Position numbers and translations under genes: made by a program
DNA from: Pseudomonadota bacterium
GTDB taxonomy: Bacteria; Pseudomonadota; Gammaproteobacteria; Arenicellales; UBA868
Reading direction: 5' to 3'
DNA: 44,474 nt
Assembly: GCA_018672825.1 (NCBI GenBank)
Contig: JABHUE010000032.1
Span: 1 to 44,474, forward strand
The notes under the pieces: model-generated
Told to the model about the DNA's origin: nothing
Seen by the model: only the letters and a program-made list of their open reading frames with translations
Database searches by the model: none
In this document: positions 8,428 to 15,900 of the stretch, piece by piece
Layout: every line of letters starts with the position of its first letter
Position numbering within the stretch: position 1 is the first letter of the stretch

Positions 8428-9179
8428 AGGACACGGTCTTATTTGAAGTTGACGAGGCGATCGCAACAATCACGCTAAACCGACCTGAACGTCTCAACGC
8501 GATTAACCCGCCTTTACTTGAAGCCCTGACGGCCGCGCTGCAACGGGCTAATGAGGACCCTCATATCAATGTGATCGTGCTGCAGGGCGCCGGACGGGCT
8601 TTTTGTGCCGGGGACGATCTCAAGGAGTTTGACAGTCAAGTCGGCTCGAAAGCGGAGACCCGCGCGTACATCGAAAAAATCCAGGACGTTACCCGGCAGA
8701 TCTGCCTCAACCAAAAAATAGTGATCGGAGCCATTCACGGCTGGGCGGTTGGCGGCGGACTTGAATGGGTCATTAACTGCGACTTTGTGATCATGGCCGA
8801 CGATGCGCGATTTTTTTTCCCGGAGATTTCGCTTGGTATTTTTGTCACCGGCGCGGTCACCCGGCTGCTCTCGCAGCAAATTGGGATCACCAAAGCAAAA
8901 CGGATGATCCTGCTTGGGGATCAATACAGTGCGAGCGATGCCAAAGCGCTGGGCTTTGATTGGGAGATCGTGAAGCCTCAGGCGCTCAACGCAAGAACCC
9001 GCGCGCTGGCAACAAAAATCGCCGCGCTGCCGCAAGGCCCCGTTTCTGATCTCAAAAACGCACTACGAGAGGCCGCAAACGGTGATCTTGAGCAGGCAAT
9101 GCATCTTGAAACCGAGGCGACTCTAAAAGGCTTTTTGGATCCGGAATCTGCAGCGCGTGCCCGGGCAAGACTGGATTAG
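8424..9179 (+). CDS. Enoyl-CoA hydratase/isomerase family protein
   Basis: A 251-residue crotonase-fold protein. It shows LNRPERLNAI near the N-terminus, the first oxyanion-hole segment AFCAGDDLKEF, the second with HGWAVGGGLEWVINCDFVI (first catalytic-type glutamate), and FFFPEISLGIF. The usual second catalytic glutamate position after LG reads FVTGAVT, so the exact reaction (hydration, isomerisation or other) is uncertain. It is the last gene of the PhyH-ligase-hydratase unit, begins inside the ligase stop codon, and ends with a 4-bp overlap against the convergent msrQ. Confidence 0.85.
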   Translation: MKDTVLFEVDEAIATITLNRPERLNAINPPLLEALTAALQRANEDPHINVIVLQGAGRAFCAGDDLKEFDSQVGSKAETRAYIEKIQDVTRQICLNQKIVIGAIHGWAVGGGLEWVINCDFVIMADDARFFFPEISLGIFVTGAVTRLLSQQIGITKAKRMILLGDQYSASDAKALGFDWEIVKPQALNARTRALATKIAALPQGPVSDLKNALREAANGDLEQAMHLETEATLKGFLDPESAARARARLD

Positions 9180-9751
9180 TTTCGAGTCCTTAACCACCGT
9201 GCCCGGCGGAGCCGAAGCATCAACAGACATAGTCCAATCGCAGCGTATGCAACCGGCCAGGACCAGTCGCTTCTAATCATCAGTAGGTAGTGAATCACGG
9301 CACACACCAGCGCCAGATAGACGAACGTGTGCAAAGGCTTCCATCGCCGACCCAGTTTTTTAATCGCCGGTCGGGTTGACGTGCTAGCAAGTGCCGCCAA
9401 AATGAGCCAGGCACCAAACCCGAGTAACACGTAAGGGCGATCCGTAATCTCTTCGGCGAGACGAACGAAATCCCAGCCAAGATAAAACGACAAAAACAGC
9501 GTGAAATGAGTTGTGGCGTACGCAAACACCCATAAACCGACAGCTCTTCGGTATTTAAGCACCACCGGCCAGTGTGCCCAACGGGAAGCCACTGGCAGAA
9601 AAAGAACAACGAGAAGCAGATTAAAGGTCCAAATCCCGGTTTCAAGTATGAGCGCTTTCTGGGGATCAACCCCTAAACTTTGACTGCGCCAGGCGTACGC
9701 CATCACGAGGGCGGGTAGCGCCAATCCCAAATGCGTTAGCGTTCGGATCAA
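9176..9751 (-). CDS. msrQ: Heme-binding membrane subunit of methionine sulfoxide reductase, MsrQ
   Basis: A 191-residue membrane protein with about six hydrophobic helices and the ferric-reductase-like heme ligands expected of MsrQ (histidines in the TTHFTLF, KPLHTFVY and AVIHYLL helices). MsrQ takes electrons from the quinone pool or flavin and passes them to periplasmic MsrP, which repairs oxidised methionines in envelope proteins. RRWKPLHTFVYLALVCAVIHY is characteristic. Its start overlaps the end of msrP by 4 bp, the usual msrPQ arrangement. Confidence 0.93.
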   Translation of the reverse strand: MIRTLTHLGLALPALVMAYAWRSQSLGVDPQKALILETGIWTFNLLLVVLFLPVASRWAHWPVVLKYRRAVGLWVFAYATTHFTLFLSFYLGWDFVRLAEEITDRPYVLLGFGAWLILAALASTSTRPAIKKLGRRWKPLHTFVYLALVCAVIHYLLMIRSDWSWPVAYAAIGLCLLMLRLRRARWLRTRN

Positions 9752-10701
9752 CGGTACTGTTTCTGATCGCCCGGATAAAGATGCGCGACCTGATCAGCGA
9801 AACCGTTATATGGCCGCGAGGGAATGCGCTCGACCTCCGTCTCGCTCCAAATCCGTCGCTCCGTCGCCTGGCTCCACCGCGGGTGTGAAATATCAGGATA
9901 CACATTACTGTACCAGCCATATTCGCGGGAATTTTCCTTATGCCAGGTCGCCTCGGGTCGCTCTTCGGTAAATGTAATCCGCACCACAAACTTGGGTGAC
10001 TTAAATCCATACTTCCATGGCACGGTGATACGAAACGGCATGCCATTTTGCGGCAGGTTCTGATCACCGTACACGCCAAAAGTTGCAAAGGTCAGTGGGT
10101 TCATTGCCTCTTCAATCGTCAATGCTTCCACGTAAGGCCAATCGAGCGTACTAAAGGAAGATGCCTGTCCCGGCATTTGCTCCGGTCTTAAAATGCTGGT
10201 GAAGGCGACATACTTAGCCGATCCTAAAGGTTGAACGACACTGAGAATATCGCGAAGTGAACGACCGTTATAAGGAATCACCATTGACCACGCCTCAACA
10301 CAGCGAAAATCATAGACCCGCTCCTCCAACTGGCTGAAGGGCATCCCCATCAGCTCATCAAGATCAAAGGTGCCAGGCTTCCCGCATAGTCCGTCGAAAG
10401 TCACCTGCCACGGCTTGAGCTCAAATCCGCCGGACTTTTCCACCGGATCCGTTTTATCCCAGCCAAACTCGTAGGCGTTGTTGTAATGCGTCGCGGCAAA
10501 TTTGTGGGTCAAACGCTCACCTGTCTTATCAGAGACCGTCGGCTCATCGGACCCGGGTGCCGCATCTTTATCCGCTTGTTCAGCAGAAACGGTCCCGTCG
10601 CCGTAGCGTAGGGCGCCAAACGTCCCCAGAGCACCAAGCCCCAAGGCACCAGCAATCAATCGGCGGCGGCGGTAAGCGTTTTGATCAGTAATCCGATTCA
10701 T
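9748..10701 (-). CDS. msrP: Periplasmic molybdopterin methionine sulfoxide reductase, MsrP
   Basis: About 317 residues. A Tat signal begins the protein (RRRRLIAGALGLGALG), so the folded Mo-cofactor enzyme is exported. The sulfite-oxidase fold follows with the molybdenum-ligating cysteine C134 in YDFRCVEAW, then PWPYVEAL-like and MPFRITVPWKYGFKSPK segments. It reduces methionine sulfoxides in periplasmic proteins, with MsrQ as electron donor. I chose the ATG at 10701 because GAGAAG lies upstream and it gives a normal Tat leader; a TTG at 10740 would add 13 residues without a ribosome site. First gene of the msrPQ pair. Confidence 0.93.
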   Translation of the reverse strand: MNRITDQNAYRRRRLIAGALGLGALGTFGALRYGDGTVSAEQADKDAAPGSDEPTVSDKTGERLTHKFAATHYNNAYEFGWDKTDPVEKSGGFELKPWQVTFDGLCGKPGTFDLDELMGMPFSQLEERVYDFRCVEAWSMVIPYNGRSLRDILSVVQPLGSAKYVAFTSILRPEQMPGQASSFSTLDWPYVEALTIEEAMNPLTFATFGVYGDQNLPQNGMPFRITVPWKYGFKSPKFVVRITFTEERPEATWHKENSREYGWYSNVYPDISHPRWSQATERRIWSETEVERIPSRPYNGFADQVAHLYPGDQKQYR

Positions 10702-10740
10702 CTTTATCTTCTCGTTAAAACCTTTTTCAATTATCGCCAA

Positions 10741-11059
10741 TCAAGGAGTCGATTCGCGTGAACCTGTGTTTTGTTGACATTAAGGCTCCCTTTTAGAGCG
10801 CTCAGGCGCAGAAAAGATCAACACAACTAAAAATAGTATTTGATTTATGGTTTCTTCTAGGTTACTGTTCGCGCCAATGGGATTTCCTCCCATAGACGAA
10901 TGGCTACAGGCGGCTGCCTGTAGATCTGAAAAACGCCTCATAAGACGAAATCCAGCTCCTCCGAATCCCGCTCCCCGTATCCATTCAATTTTATCATTCG
11001 AACTCCAGATTTTTTCTGGCCCGTCCGAATAATTCCTAAACTCCCAAAGAGACTTTCTT
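10741..11059 (+). promoter_or_regulatory. Divergent promoter region with a hairpin-bearing leader for the RRM gene
   Basis: A 319-bp gap. Toward the RRM gene it contains two perfect hairpins: ATGGGA-TTTCC-TCCCAT at 10877-10893 and CTACAGGC-GGCT-GCCTGTAG at 10904-10923. A pyrimidine-rich stretch with CTCCTCC and GCTCCCC follows near 10950-10980, before the start at 11060, where AAAGAGAC acts as ribosome site. Genes for small RRM proteins are often cold-induced, so a temperature- or protein-responsive leader is possible; this is inference. A 61-codon ORF across it has no ribosome site and is probably spurious. Confidence 0.4.
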
Positions 11060-11350
11060 ATGAATATTTATGTTGGAAACCTTTCCTACAGCGTTACCGA
11101 AGAAGATTTGCGCGCGCTGTTTATCGAGTTCGGCGATGTATCCAGTGCCAAACTCATCATGGACCGCGATACCGGTCGATCAAAAGGTTTCGGTTTTGTT
11201 GAAATGTCCAGCAACGATGCCGGCCAAAAAGCGATCAATGAATTAAATGGCCGTGATGCTGGTGGCCGCGCGATGACTGTGAACGAAGCACGACCCCGTG
11301 AGGATCGTCCTCGTGGTGGTGGTGGCGGTGGTGGTCGAAACCGATACTAG
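11060..11350 (+). CDS. Small glycine-rich RRM RNA-binding protein
   Basis: A 96-residue single RNA-recognition-motif protein. RNP2 is IYVGNL (residues 3-8) and RNP1 is KGFGFVEM (42-49), both with the aromatic residues that stack on RNA bases. After the domain comes a short RPREDRPRGG tail ending in seven consecutive glycines and RNRY, as in bacterial cold-inducible Rbp proteins. Expected role: RNA chaperone or mRNA binding, often in cold or stress. It is monocistronic: a structured leader precedes it and a strong terminator follows. Confidence 0.93.
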   Translation: MNIYVGNLSYSVTEEDLRALFIEFGDVSSAKLIMDRDTGRSKGFGFVEMSSNDAGQKAINELNGRDAGGRAMTVNEARPREDRPRGGGGGGGRNRY

Positions 11351-11363
11351 TCGTATCTGAAAT

Positions 11364-11403
11364 CCTGGCGGGCGCAGTTTCAAACCCGCCAGGTTTCTTT
11401 TTT
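11364..11403 (+). terminator. Rho-independent terminator of the RRM gene
   Basis: A perfect 9-bp GC-rich stem, CCTGGCGGG (11364-11372) with CCCGCCAGG (11385-11393), is followed immediately by TTTCTTTTTT. It lies 14 bp after the RRM stop codon and is the clearest terminator in the window. It also marks the left edge of the thiocyanate cluster. Confidence 0.9.
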
Positions 11404-11457
11404 ATCGAGTCTACGAACTCGACAACGTCGAGGGCACAATATCTAATCGCGCTGACG

Positions 11458-11982
11458 TTAGTCTACGATGATATCTACCGTATCTGAGATAAGAACTTTA
11501 TCGACAGTCAGGTTCTGGTGATCGTTACTGGCGATCGTTACTTTCACCGAATGTTCTCCTGAACTCAATGGCCCAATAAAATACCACGGGCCGTACACCC
11601 TGTTGACCTTAACTCCATCAACATAAAGATGGGCGTGACCCTCTCCAGGAACATGTTTCTCACTGACATTTTCTGGCGCGAACCGGAAGTTTTCAGTCAC
11701 TATATTTGCATTCCATCCAGACATCGGATCTTTTAGTAAATAAAGTTTCACCGTCGGAACAGCCTGCCCAATACCCCCGACCTCTAGCGACCCATGCTTG
11801 TGGGTATCGTGTCCATGGTTGTCGTGCGCACTTTGATCACGGTTTCCGTTTGATACGGTTGCTGGCATCAAGCGATCATGATTAATCGAGTAGCTGAGCA
11901 ATGAATCGCGTCCCGGAAAGCCTAAAACTGTCCAAATAACAGTCGCAATCAATATCAACGCTAGAAAATATTTACTTACCAT
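11458..11982 (-). CDS. Secreted histidine-rich hypothetical protein
   Basis: About 174 residues. It begins with a signal or anchor segment (YFLALILIATVIWTVLGF). A histidine-rich spacer follows (SAHDNHGHDTHKHGS), and then a beta-rich domain with WNANIVTENFRFAPE, GEGHAHLYVDG, VYGPWYFIGPL and SSGEHSVKVTIASNDHQ. I have seen such domains in unnamed periplasmic proteins, but I cannot give a function; metal binding is suggested by the histidines. It lies 104 bp after the transporter permeases on the same strand, so it may be the last gene of that unit. The ATG at 11982 is preferred to an upstream TTG because the signal segment then begins at once. Confidence 0.6.
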   Translation of the reverse strand: MVSKYFLALILIATVIWTVLGFPGRDSLLSYSINHDRLMPATVSNGNRDQSAHDNHGHDTHKHGSLEVGGIGQAVPTVKLYLLKDPMSGWNANIVTENFRFAPENVSEKHVPGEGHAHLYVDGVKVNRVYGPWYFIGPLSSGEHSVKVTIASNDHQNLTVDKVLISDTVDIIVD

Positions 11983-12086
11983 ATAAGAATCTTCGCCAGA
12001 TTCTGACTTCAAATTTAAGGTTAATTCTTTTCAGACTAAAATTCGCAGACGTTGGGCTCGGACTCTAATCTGTGATTACGCGCTTA

Positions 12087-12899
12087 CTACAAATCACGTT
12101 GCCAGCTATATCGCTTTACCATACGCGCGACGAACGAATCTAAAATAAACCCTAAAATTCCAATGACAACGACCATCGCTGTTAACTGGTCATAAGCTAA
12201 AGTTTCCCGGGCATCTTTGATCGCATACCCAAGCCCAGAGCTCACCCCTAGCAGTTCTGCTGGCACTAAAACCACCCACGCAATGCCCAGAGATAACCGG
12301 ATACCCGTGAAGATATCAAAAGCGATAGCTGGAAAAATCACTTCTGAAAGCAGTTGCCGAAAGCTTGCACCGAGATTTTTTGAGACTTTAAACCAAGCGG
12401 GATCTACTTTTTTTAATCCAGCAGCTGTTGCATAGACCACCGGCCATATGGCCGCTACTGTAATAAGAAATATTATCGCCTGATCCCACTTGGGAAAGAC
12501 AAAGACGACGATGGGCATCCAAGAGAGTGGACTCACCATCCTAAGGAGTTGAAAGGGCTCATTTGAGATCTGTTCTGTAATTTTGCTCAAGCCGATTGCG
12601 ATGCCAATAGGAACGCCGACCAAGATCGCAAGAATTAACCCGATCGCCAAGCGATAACCACTGGCCCAGATATGTTCAGCAATATACCCGGATGAAATCA
12701 ACCCTGGCACGGCTTTTAAGGTTGGCAAAAGTCCGAACTTTGTGAAATTGCTTGTCTCGGGAGACATCGCGAGGAGCCAGCCCCCGAGCGCCCAGAGACC
12801 AATCAGGATGCCAAACCCTATCGAGGGATAAAGAATATGATCTTGCAGCCACTCTGATCTTTTCAATCTAGTTGGATTCTCTGTTGTCGTGCCAGTCAT
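12087..12899 (-). CDS. ABC transporter permease (SsuC/TauC/NrtB family), second copy
   Basis: A 270-residue inner-membrane permease with about six helices and the BPD-type coupling loop (AAGLKKVDPAWFKVSKNLGASFRQ...FPAIAFDIFTGIRLSLGIAW), which is the family hallmark of taurine, sulfonate, nitrate and cyanate importers. It is clearly homologous to the permease just upstream (both carry QLLRMVSPLSW or QFLRMVSPLSW and AWFKV-NLGA), so the pair may form a heterodimeric pore. The gap to the first permease is 16 bp. No binding protein is encoded in this unit; the nearest is the NrtA-like protein at 23.2-24.6 kb. Confidence 0.88.
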   Translation of the reverse strand: MTGTTTENPTRLKRSEWLQDHILYPSIGFGILIGLWALGGWLLAMSPETSNFTKFGLLPTLKAVPGLISSGYIAEHIWASGYRLAIGLILAILVGVPIGIAIGLSKITEQISNEPFQLLRMVSPLSWMPIVVFVFPKWDQAIIFLITVAAIWPVVYATAAGLKKVDPAWFKVSKNLGASFRQLLSEVIFPAIAFDIFTGIRLSLGIAWVVLVPAELLGVSSGLGYAIKDARETLAYDQLTAMVVVIGILGFILDSFVARMVKRYSWQRDL

Positions 12900-12915
12900 T
12901 GTCTGAAGTCAATTT

Positions 12916-13686
12916 TTATTTGTGATGCCAGCTGAAGCGCTTAATCGCAGCAAGACAGATACCGTCCATCAAGAACCCGATGACTCCAATTACTAATATT
13001 GTTACGGCGAGGCTCGCGTAGTCTAGATTTTCTCGTGAGTCCTGGATCGTATATCCCAAACCAGAGGTGATACCCAGAAATTCTGCTGGAACAATCACGA
13101 TCCATGCGACTCCAAGCGCGAGCCTTATTCCCGTCAATACATCAAATGCGATCGCGGGAAGGATTATCTCTTTGAGCACATCTAACCAGGTTGCGCCCAG
13201 ATTTCTGGCCACTTTAAACCATGCGGGATCAAGCTTTGCGAGGCCTGCTGCCGTCGCAAAGGCAATCGGCCATACAGCCGCCATGGAAATTAAAAAGATA
13301 ATCGCCTGATTCCATGTAGGTAACGCAATAACCGCAATCGGCTCCCAGGATAAAGGGCTTACCATTCTGAGAAACTGAAAAGGCGTGTTGCTCAGTTTTT
13401 TAAAAACCTTGCTTCGACCCATTAAAATTCCGATCGGAATTCCAGTGACTATGGCAAGAAGTAACCCAATTCCAAGACGCGATCCACTCGTGATGCTTGC
13501 CTCTTGAATAATGCCTTCCCCGAAGAGATATGGAATAGCGTCATACGTAGGGCCCGGACCAAAGTCCGCAAACCCCATGGTGGCAGGATTGCTCTCAAGT
13601 AACCATCCGCCATACCACCACAAACCAAAAAGAATAGACAGTCCGACCAGGCTATAAAATGCTCGCGCGATGATGGCCCCGAACAT
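12916..13686 (-). CDS. ABC transporter permease (SsuC/TauC/NrtB family), first copy
   Basis: A 256-residue permease with about six membrane helices and the coupling motif AAGLAKLDPAWFKVARNLGATWLD, then LPAIAFDVLTGIRLALGVAW. It shares long identical blocks with the next permease, evidence of a tandem duplication. A GGAG about nine bases before the ATG is the ribosome site. It follows the ATPase gene after a 162-bp gap that shows no hairpin terminator. Expected role: half of the pore of an anion importer; thiocyanate or cyanate is inferred from neighbours only. Confidence 0.88.
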   Translation of the reverse strand: MFGAIIARAFYSLVGLSILFGLWWYGGWLLESNPATMGFADFGPGPTYDAIPYLFGEGIIQEASITSGSRLGIGLLLAIVTGIPIGILMGRSKVFKKLSNTPFQFLRMVSPLSWEPIAVIALPTWNQAIIFLISMAAVWPIAFATAAGLAKLDPAWFKVARNLGATWLDVLKEIILPAIAFDVLTGIRLALGVAWIVIVPAEFLGITSGLGYTIQDSRENLDYASLAVTILVIGVIGFLMDGICLAAIKRFSWHHK

Positions 13687-13848
13687 CTAAATCATCTCCA
13701 AGGGAGAGAGGGGCTTTTGATTAGTCAGTATCGCCATATTTAAAAAAAATAACTTTGGTATCAATGAAAACTACCGATATTGAGTCAGTTTAACGGTTCC
13801 GACGACACATCCTAGAAGACACTAGATCGTTGATGCTGAGCAGTGCTA

Positions 13849-14616
13849 TTAATTCTCAACGGTTGAAACTCTGCGGAAGGTTTCCATTAAGTGCCCGCGA
13901 ATTTTCTGAACTTCAGGATCCTGCGCATTTCTCTCTTCTGGCAAGGAAACAACAATTTCTTCCTCAATCTGCCCAGGCGAGCCTGCCATGATCACGGCCC
14001 GGTCTGCCATCAAAACGGCTTCATCGATACTATGAGTCACGATAACCAAATTGATGCCTAAATCCTTTGCAATCAAGCGTACGTCTTTTTGCAAGGCGGC
14101 TCGCGTAAATGCATCCAATGCGGAAAATGGCTCATCAAGAAGGAGCATTTCTGGCTCCATAACCAAAGATCTAGCGAGGGCGACTCGCTGCTGTTGCCCT
14201 CCGGACAGATCCTGAACGTTTGATTCTGCGTGCTCCTCAAGATCGACGAGTTTAATCGTTTTCTCTACTCGCTCTTTGATTCGATCCTCTGACCAATTAG
14301 CAAATTTAAGACCGATCCCGACATTCTGACTAACTTTCATCCATGGAAATAAATGTGGCGCCTGAAACATCATGACCCATTTCGGCGACGGCTCTTTAAC
14401 CTGAGAATCGTCAATCGTAATTTCACCTGCGGTAGGCGGAAGAAGTCCCGCCATAATGTGGAGCAGCGTTGATTTGCCACAACCAGAGCGACCAATGATC
14501 GCAAGCACTTCACCGGGTAGTGATACCAGATTAACCTGATCAAAGGTCACAGGCCCACGCGCTGCATATCTATGACTCAGGTTATTTACTGCAATATGCA
14601 CACCGCGTTTTGTCAT
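13849..14616 (-). CDS. ABC transporter ATP-binding protein (SsuB/TauB/NrtD family)
   Basis: A 255-residue ATPase with Walker A GRSGCGKST, Q-loop MFQAPHLFPW, signature LSGGQQQRVALARSL, Walker B MLLLDEPFSALD and H-loop VTHSIDEAVLMADR. This matches the importer ATPases of nitrate, taurine, sulfonate and cyanate systems. I chose the ATG at 14616, with AAGG eight bases upstream; a TTG at 14637 would add seven residues. It is the first gene of a minus-strand unit with two permeases, and it is divergent from the LysR gene, a classic layout for regulator and target. Confidence 0.9.
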   Translation of the reverse strand: MTKRGVHIAVNNLSHRYAARGPVTFDQVNLVSLPGEVLAIIGRSGCGKSTLLHIMAGLLPPTAGEITIDDSQVKEPSPKWVMMFQAPHLFPWMKVSQNVGIGLKFANWSEDRIKERVEKTIKLVDLEEHAESNVQDLSGGQQQRVALARSLVMEPEMLLLDEPFSALDAFTRAALQKDVRLIAKDLGINLVIVTHSIDEAVLMADRAVIMAGSPGQIEEEIVVSLPEERNAQDPEVQKIRGHLMETFRRVSTVEN

Positions 14617-14957
14617 CTCCCCCACCTTTTTCTTCAAAACTAATATTTTGACGGCAAATTATTTAAGCGATTACCAGGCCTATTCTGTAAGTAGAACATG
14701 CCAGGAACTCGGGGATTAGAAATAATTTAACCGCATAATTTTTATGGTTTTTTAGTCAATTGTATAAGCAACAAACTTTGAACCTTCAGTATCCCATAAG
14801 ATATGCCGAAGGTTAAACTACAATTATCCCGCCAACGAGACGATCTCGTTATAAACCAAATAGGAATTTCCTATCGCTCAAAGGCCTCCAAATATCAAAA
14901 GATATTTTAAAAGAATTAACTCTTCAAAGTAGCTTCTTAACAACGACCTAACAATCT
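14617..14957. promoter_or_regulatory. LysR-transporter intergenic control region
   Basis: A 341-bp AT-rich region between divergent genes. It holds three dyads: AACCTTC...GAAGGTT with an inner TATC...GATA (14781-14814), AACGAGA-CGA-TCTCGTT (14834-14850), and ATAGGAA-T-TTCCTAT (14860-14874). LysR-type regulators usually bind such dyads between their own gene and a divergent target. The third dyad recurs upstream of dsrE. Confidence 0.6.
14859..14876. promoter_or_regulatory. Shared palindromic operator, copy 1
   Basis: AATAGGAATTTCCTATCG, with a perfect 7+1+7 palindrome inside (ATAGGAA, T, TTCCTAT). It is centred about 90 bp upstream of the lysR start. An 18-bp match with only the central base changed is present at 22051-22068. 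Binding by the adjacent LysR protein is inferred. Confidence 0.65.
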
Positions 14958-15863
14958 ATGCAACAGAGCACTATATTTCCTCGTTCCCTCAGATATTTAT
15001 TAGCGGTGGCCGAGCACTTGAACTTTACTCGCGCTGCAGAGTCCTTGTTCGTATCTCAACCCGCGCTTTCTCAACAGATCAAGCAATTAGAAGAGCAGGT
15101 TGGAACTCAGTTGCTAGAGCGCTCAGGGCGCAATGTTAACCTGACTGACGCGGGTGAAATCTATGTCCGTCATGTCAAACGAGCGCTGACAGAAATTACC
15201 TCTGCAGCGGAAGCGCTGGATGATCTCAGTAACCTTACTCGTGGCTCTTTGACCATTGGCTTAACCCCGATCACTGACTACTTGACGGCTTCTTTAATTC
15301 GACAATTTTTAGACCGTTATCCAAAAATCTCTTTAAACACGGTAGAAATGACTCAGCAGCAAATTGAGGAATCAGTTCTGCAGGACAACGTGAACATAGG
15401 TGTGATTTTTAGCGACTCATTCTCTCTTACCACTCGCTCAAAAGAGCTCGAAGCCTACACGCTCAGAACCGATTCCCTTGTGCTAGCTTCACGATTAGAT
15501 AAAAAGAATGTCCAAGTAGGCAAAGATCTCTCTCCTGAAACGGAAGCCCTGACGCAGCCGCTTGCATTACTGAACTCAAAGTTCGAAATCCGCAAGCAAA
15601 TAGATAATTATTTCGCCGAAAATTCACTTAACCCCTTAGTCAGTCTTGAATCGAACTCTGTTGGCTTTATTATTGAAATCGTTCGCCGGGGAGGGCTTAT
15701 GACCATATTGCCCGAGTCGATCGTCGAATCGGTAGAAGAGCTCTCGTCAATTCCGATCGAACCTCCGCTGCCGACACACACCGCGACCATCATCATGAGA
15801 AGATCCGCATATCGGAGTCAAGCGTGTACCGCTTTCCTAGAGCTTGCCCTTTCGTGGCATTAG
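14958..15863 (+). CDS. LysR-type transcriptional regulator
   Basis: A 301-residue regulator with the LysR winged helix-turn-helix at residues 8-66 (LRYLLAVAEHLNFTRAAE, SQPALSQQIKQLEEQ, GTQLLERSGRNVNLTDAG) and a co-inducer domain (about 95-295) with SLTIGLTPI and VNIGVIFSD. It resembles CynR/CbbR/OxyR-class members in length and layout. Being divergent from the transporter operon and between it and clc-cynS, it is the obvious candidate regulator of the cluster; the ligand might be cyanate or thiocyanate. I see no ribosome site before the ATG. It stops 38 bp before the convergent clc gene. Confidence 0.9.
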   Translation: MQQSTIFPRSLRYLLAVAEHLNFTRAAESLFVSQPALSQQIKQLEEQVGTQLLERSGRNVNLTDAGEIYVRHVKRALTEITSAAEALDDLSNLTRGSLTIGLTPITDYLTASLIRQFLDRYPKISLNTVEMTQQQIEESVLQDNVNIGVIFSDSFSLTTRSKELEAYTLRTDSLVLASRLDKKNVQVGKDLSPETEALTQPLALLNSKFEIRKQIDNYFAENSLNPLVSLESNSVGFIIEIVRRGGLMTILPESIVESVEELSSIPIEPPLPTHTATIIMRRSAYRSQACTAFLELALSWH

Positions 15864-15900
15864 TCCCCAAAAAATCCTGGCGCGAGAATAGCCCTACCTA

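Noticed and set aside
10847-11032. 61-codon plus-strand ORF in the RRM leader
   Set aside because: No ribosome site, low-complexity proline/serine-rich product, and it overlaps the two hairpins; better explained as untranslated leader.
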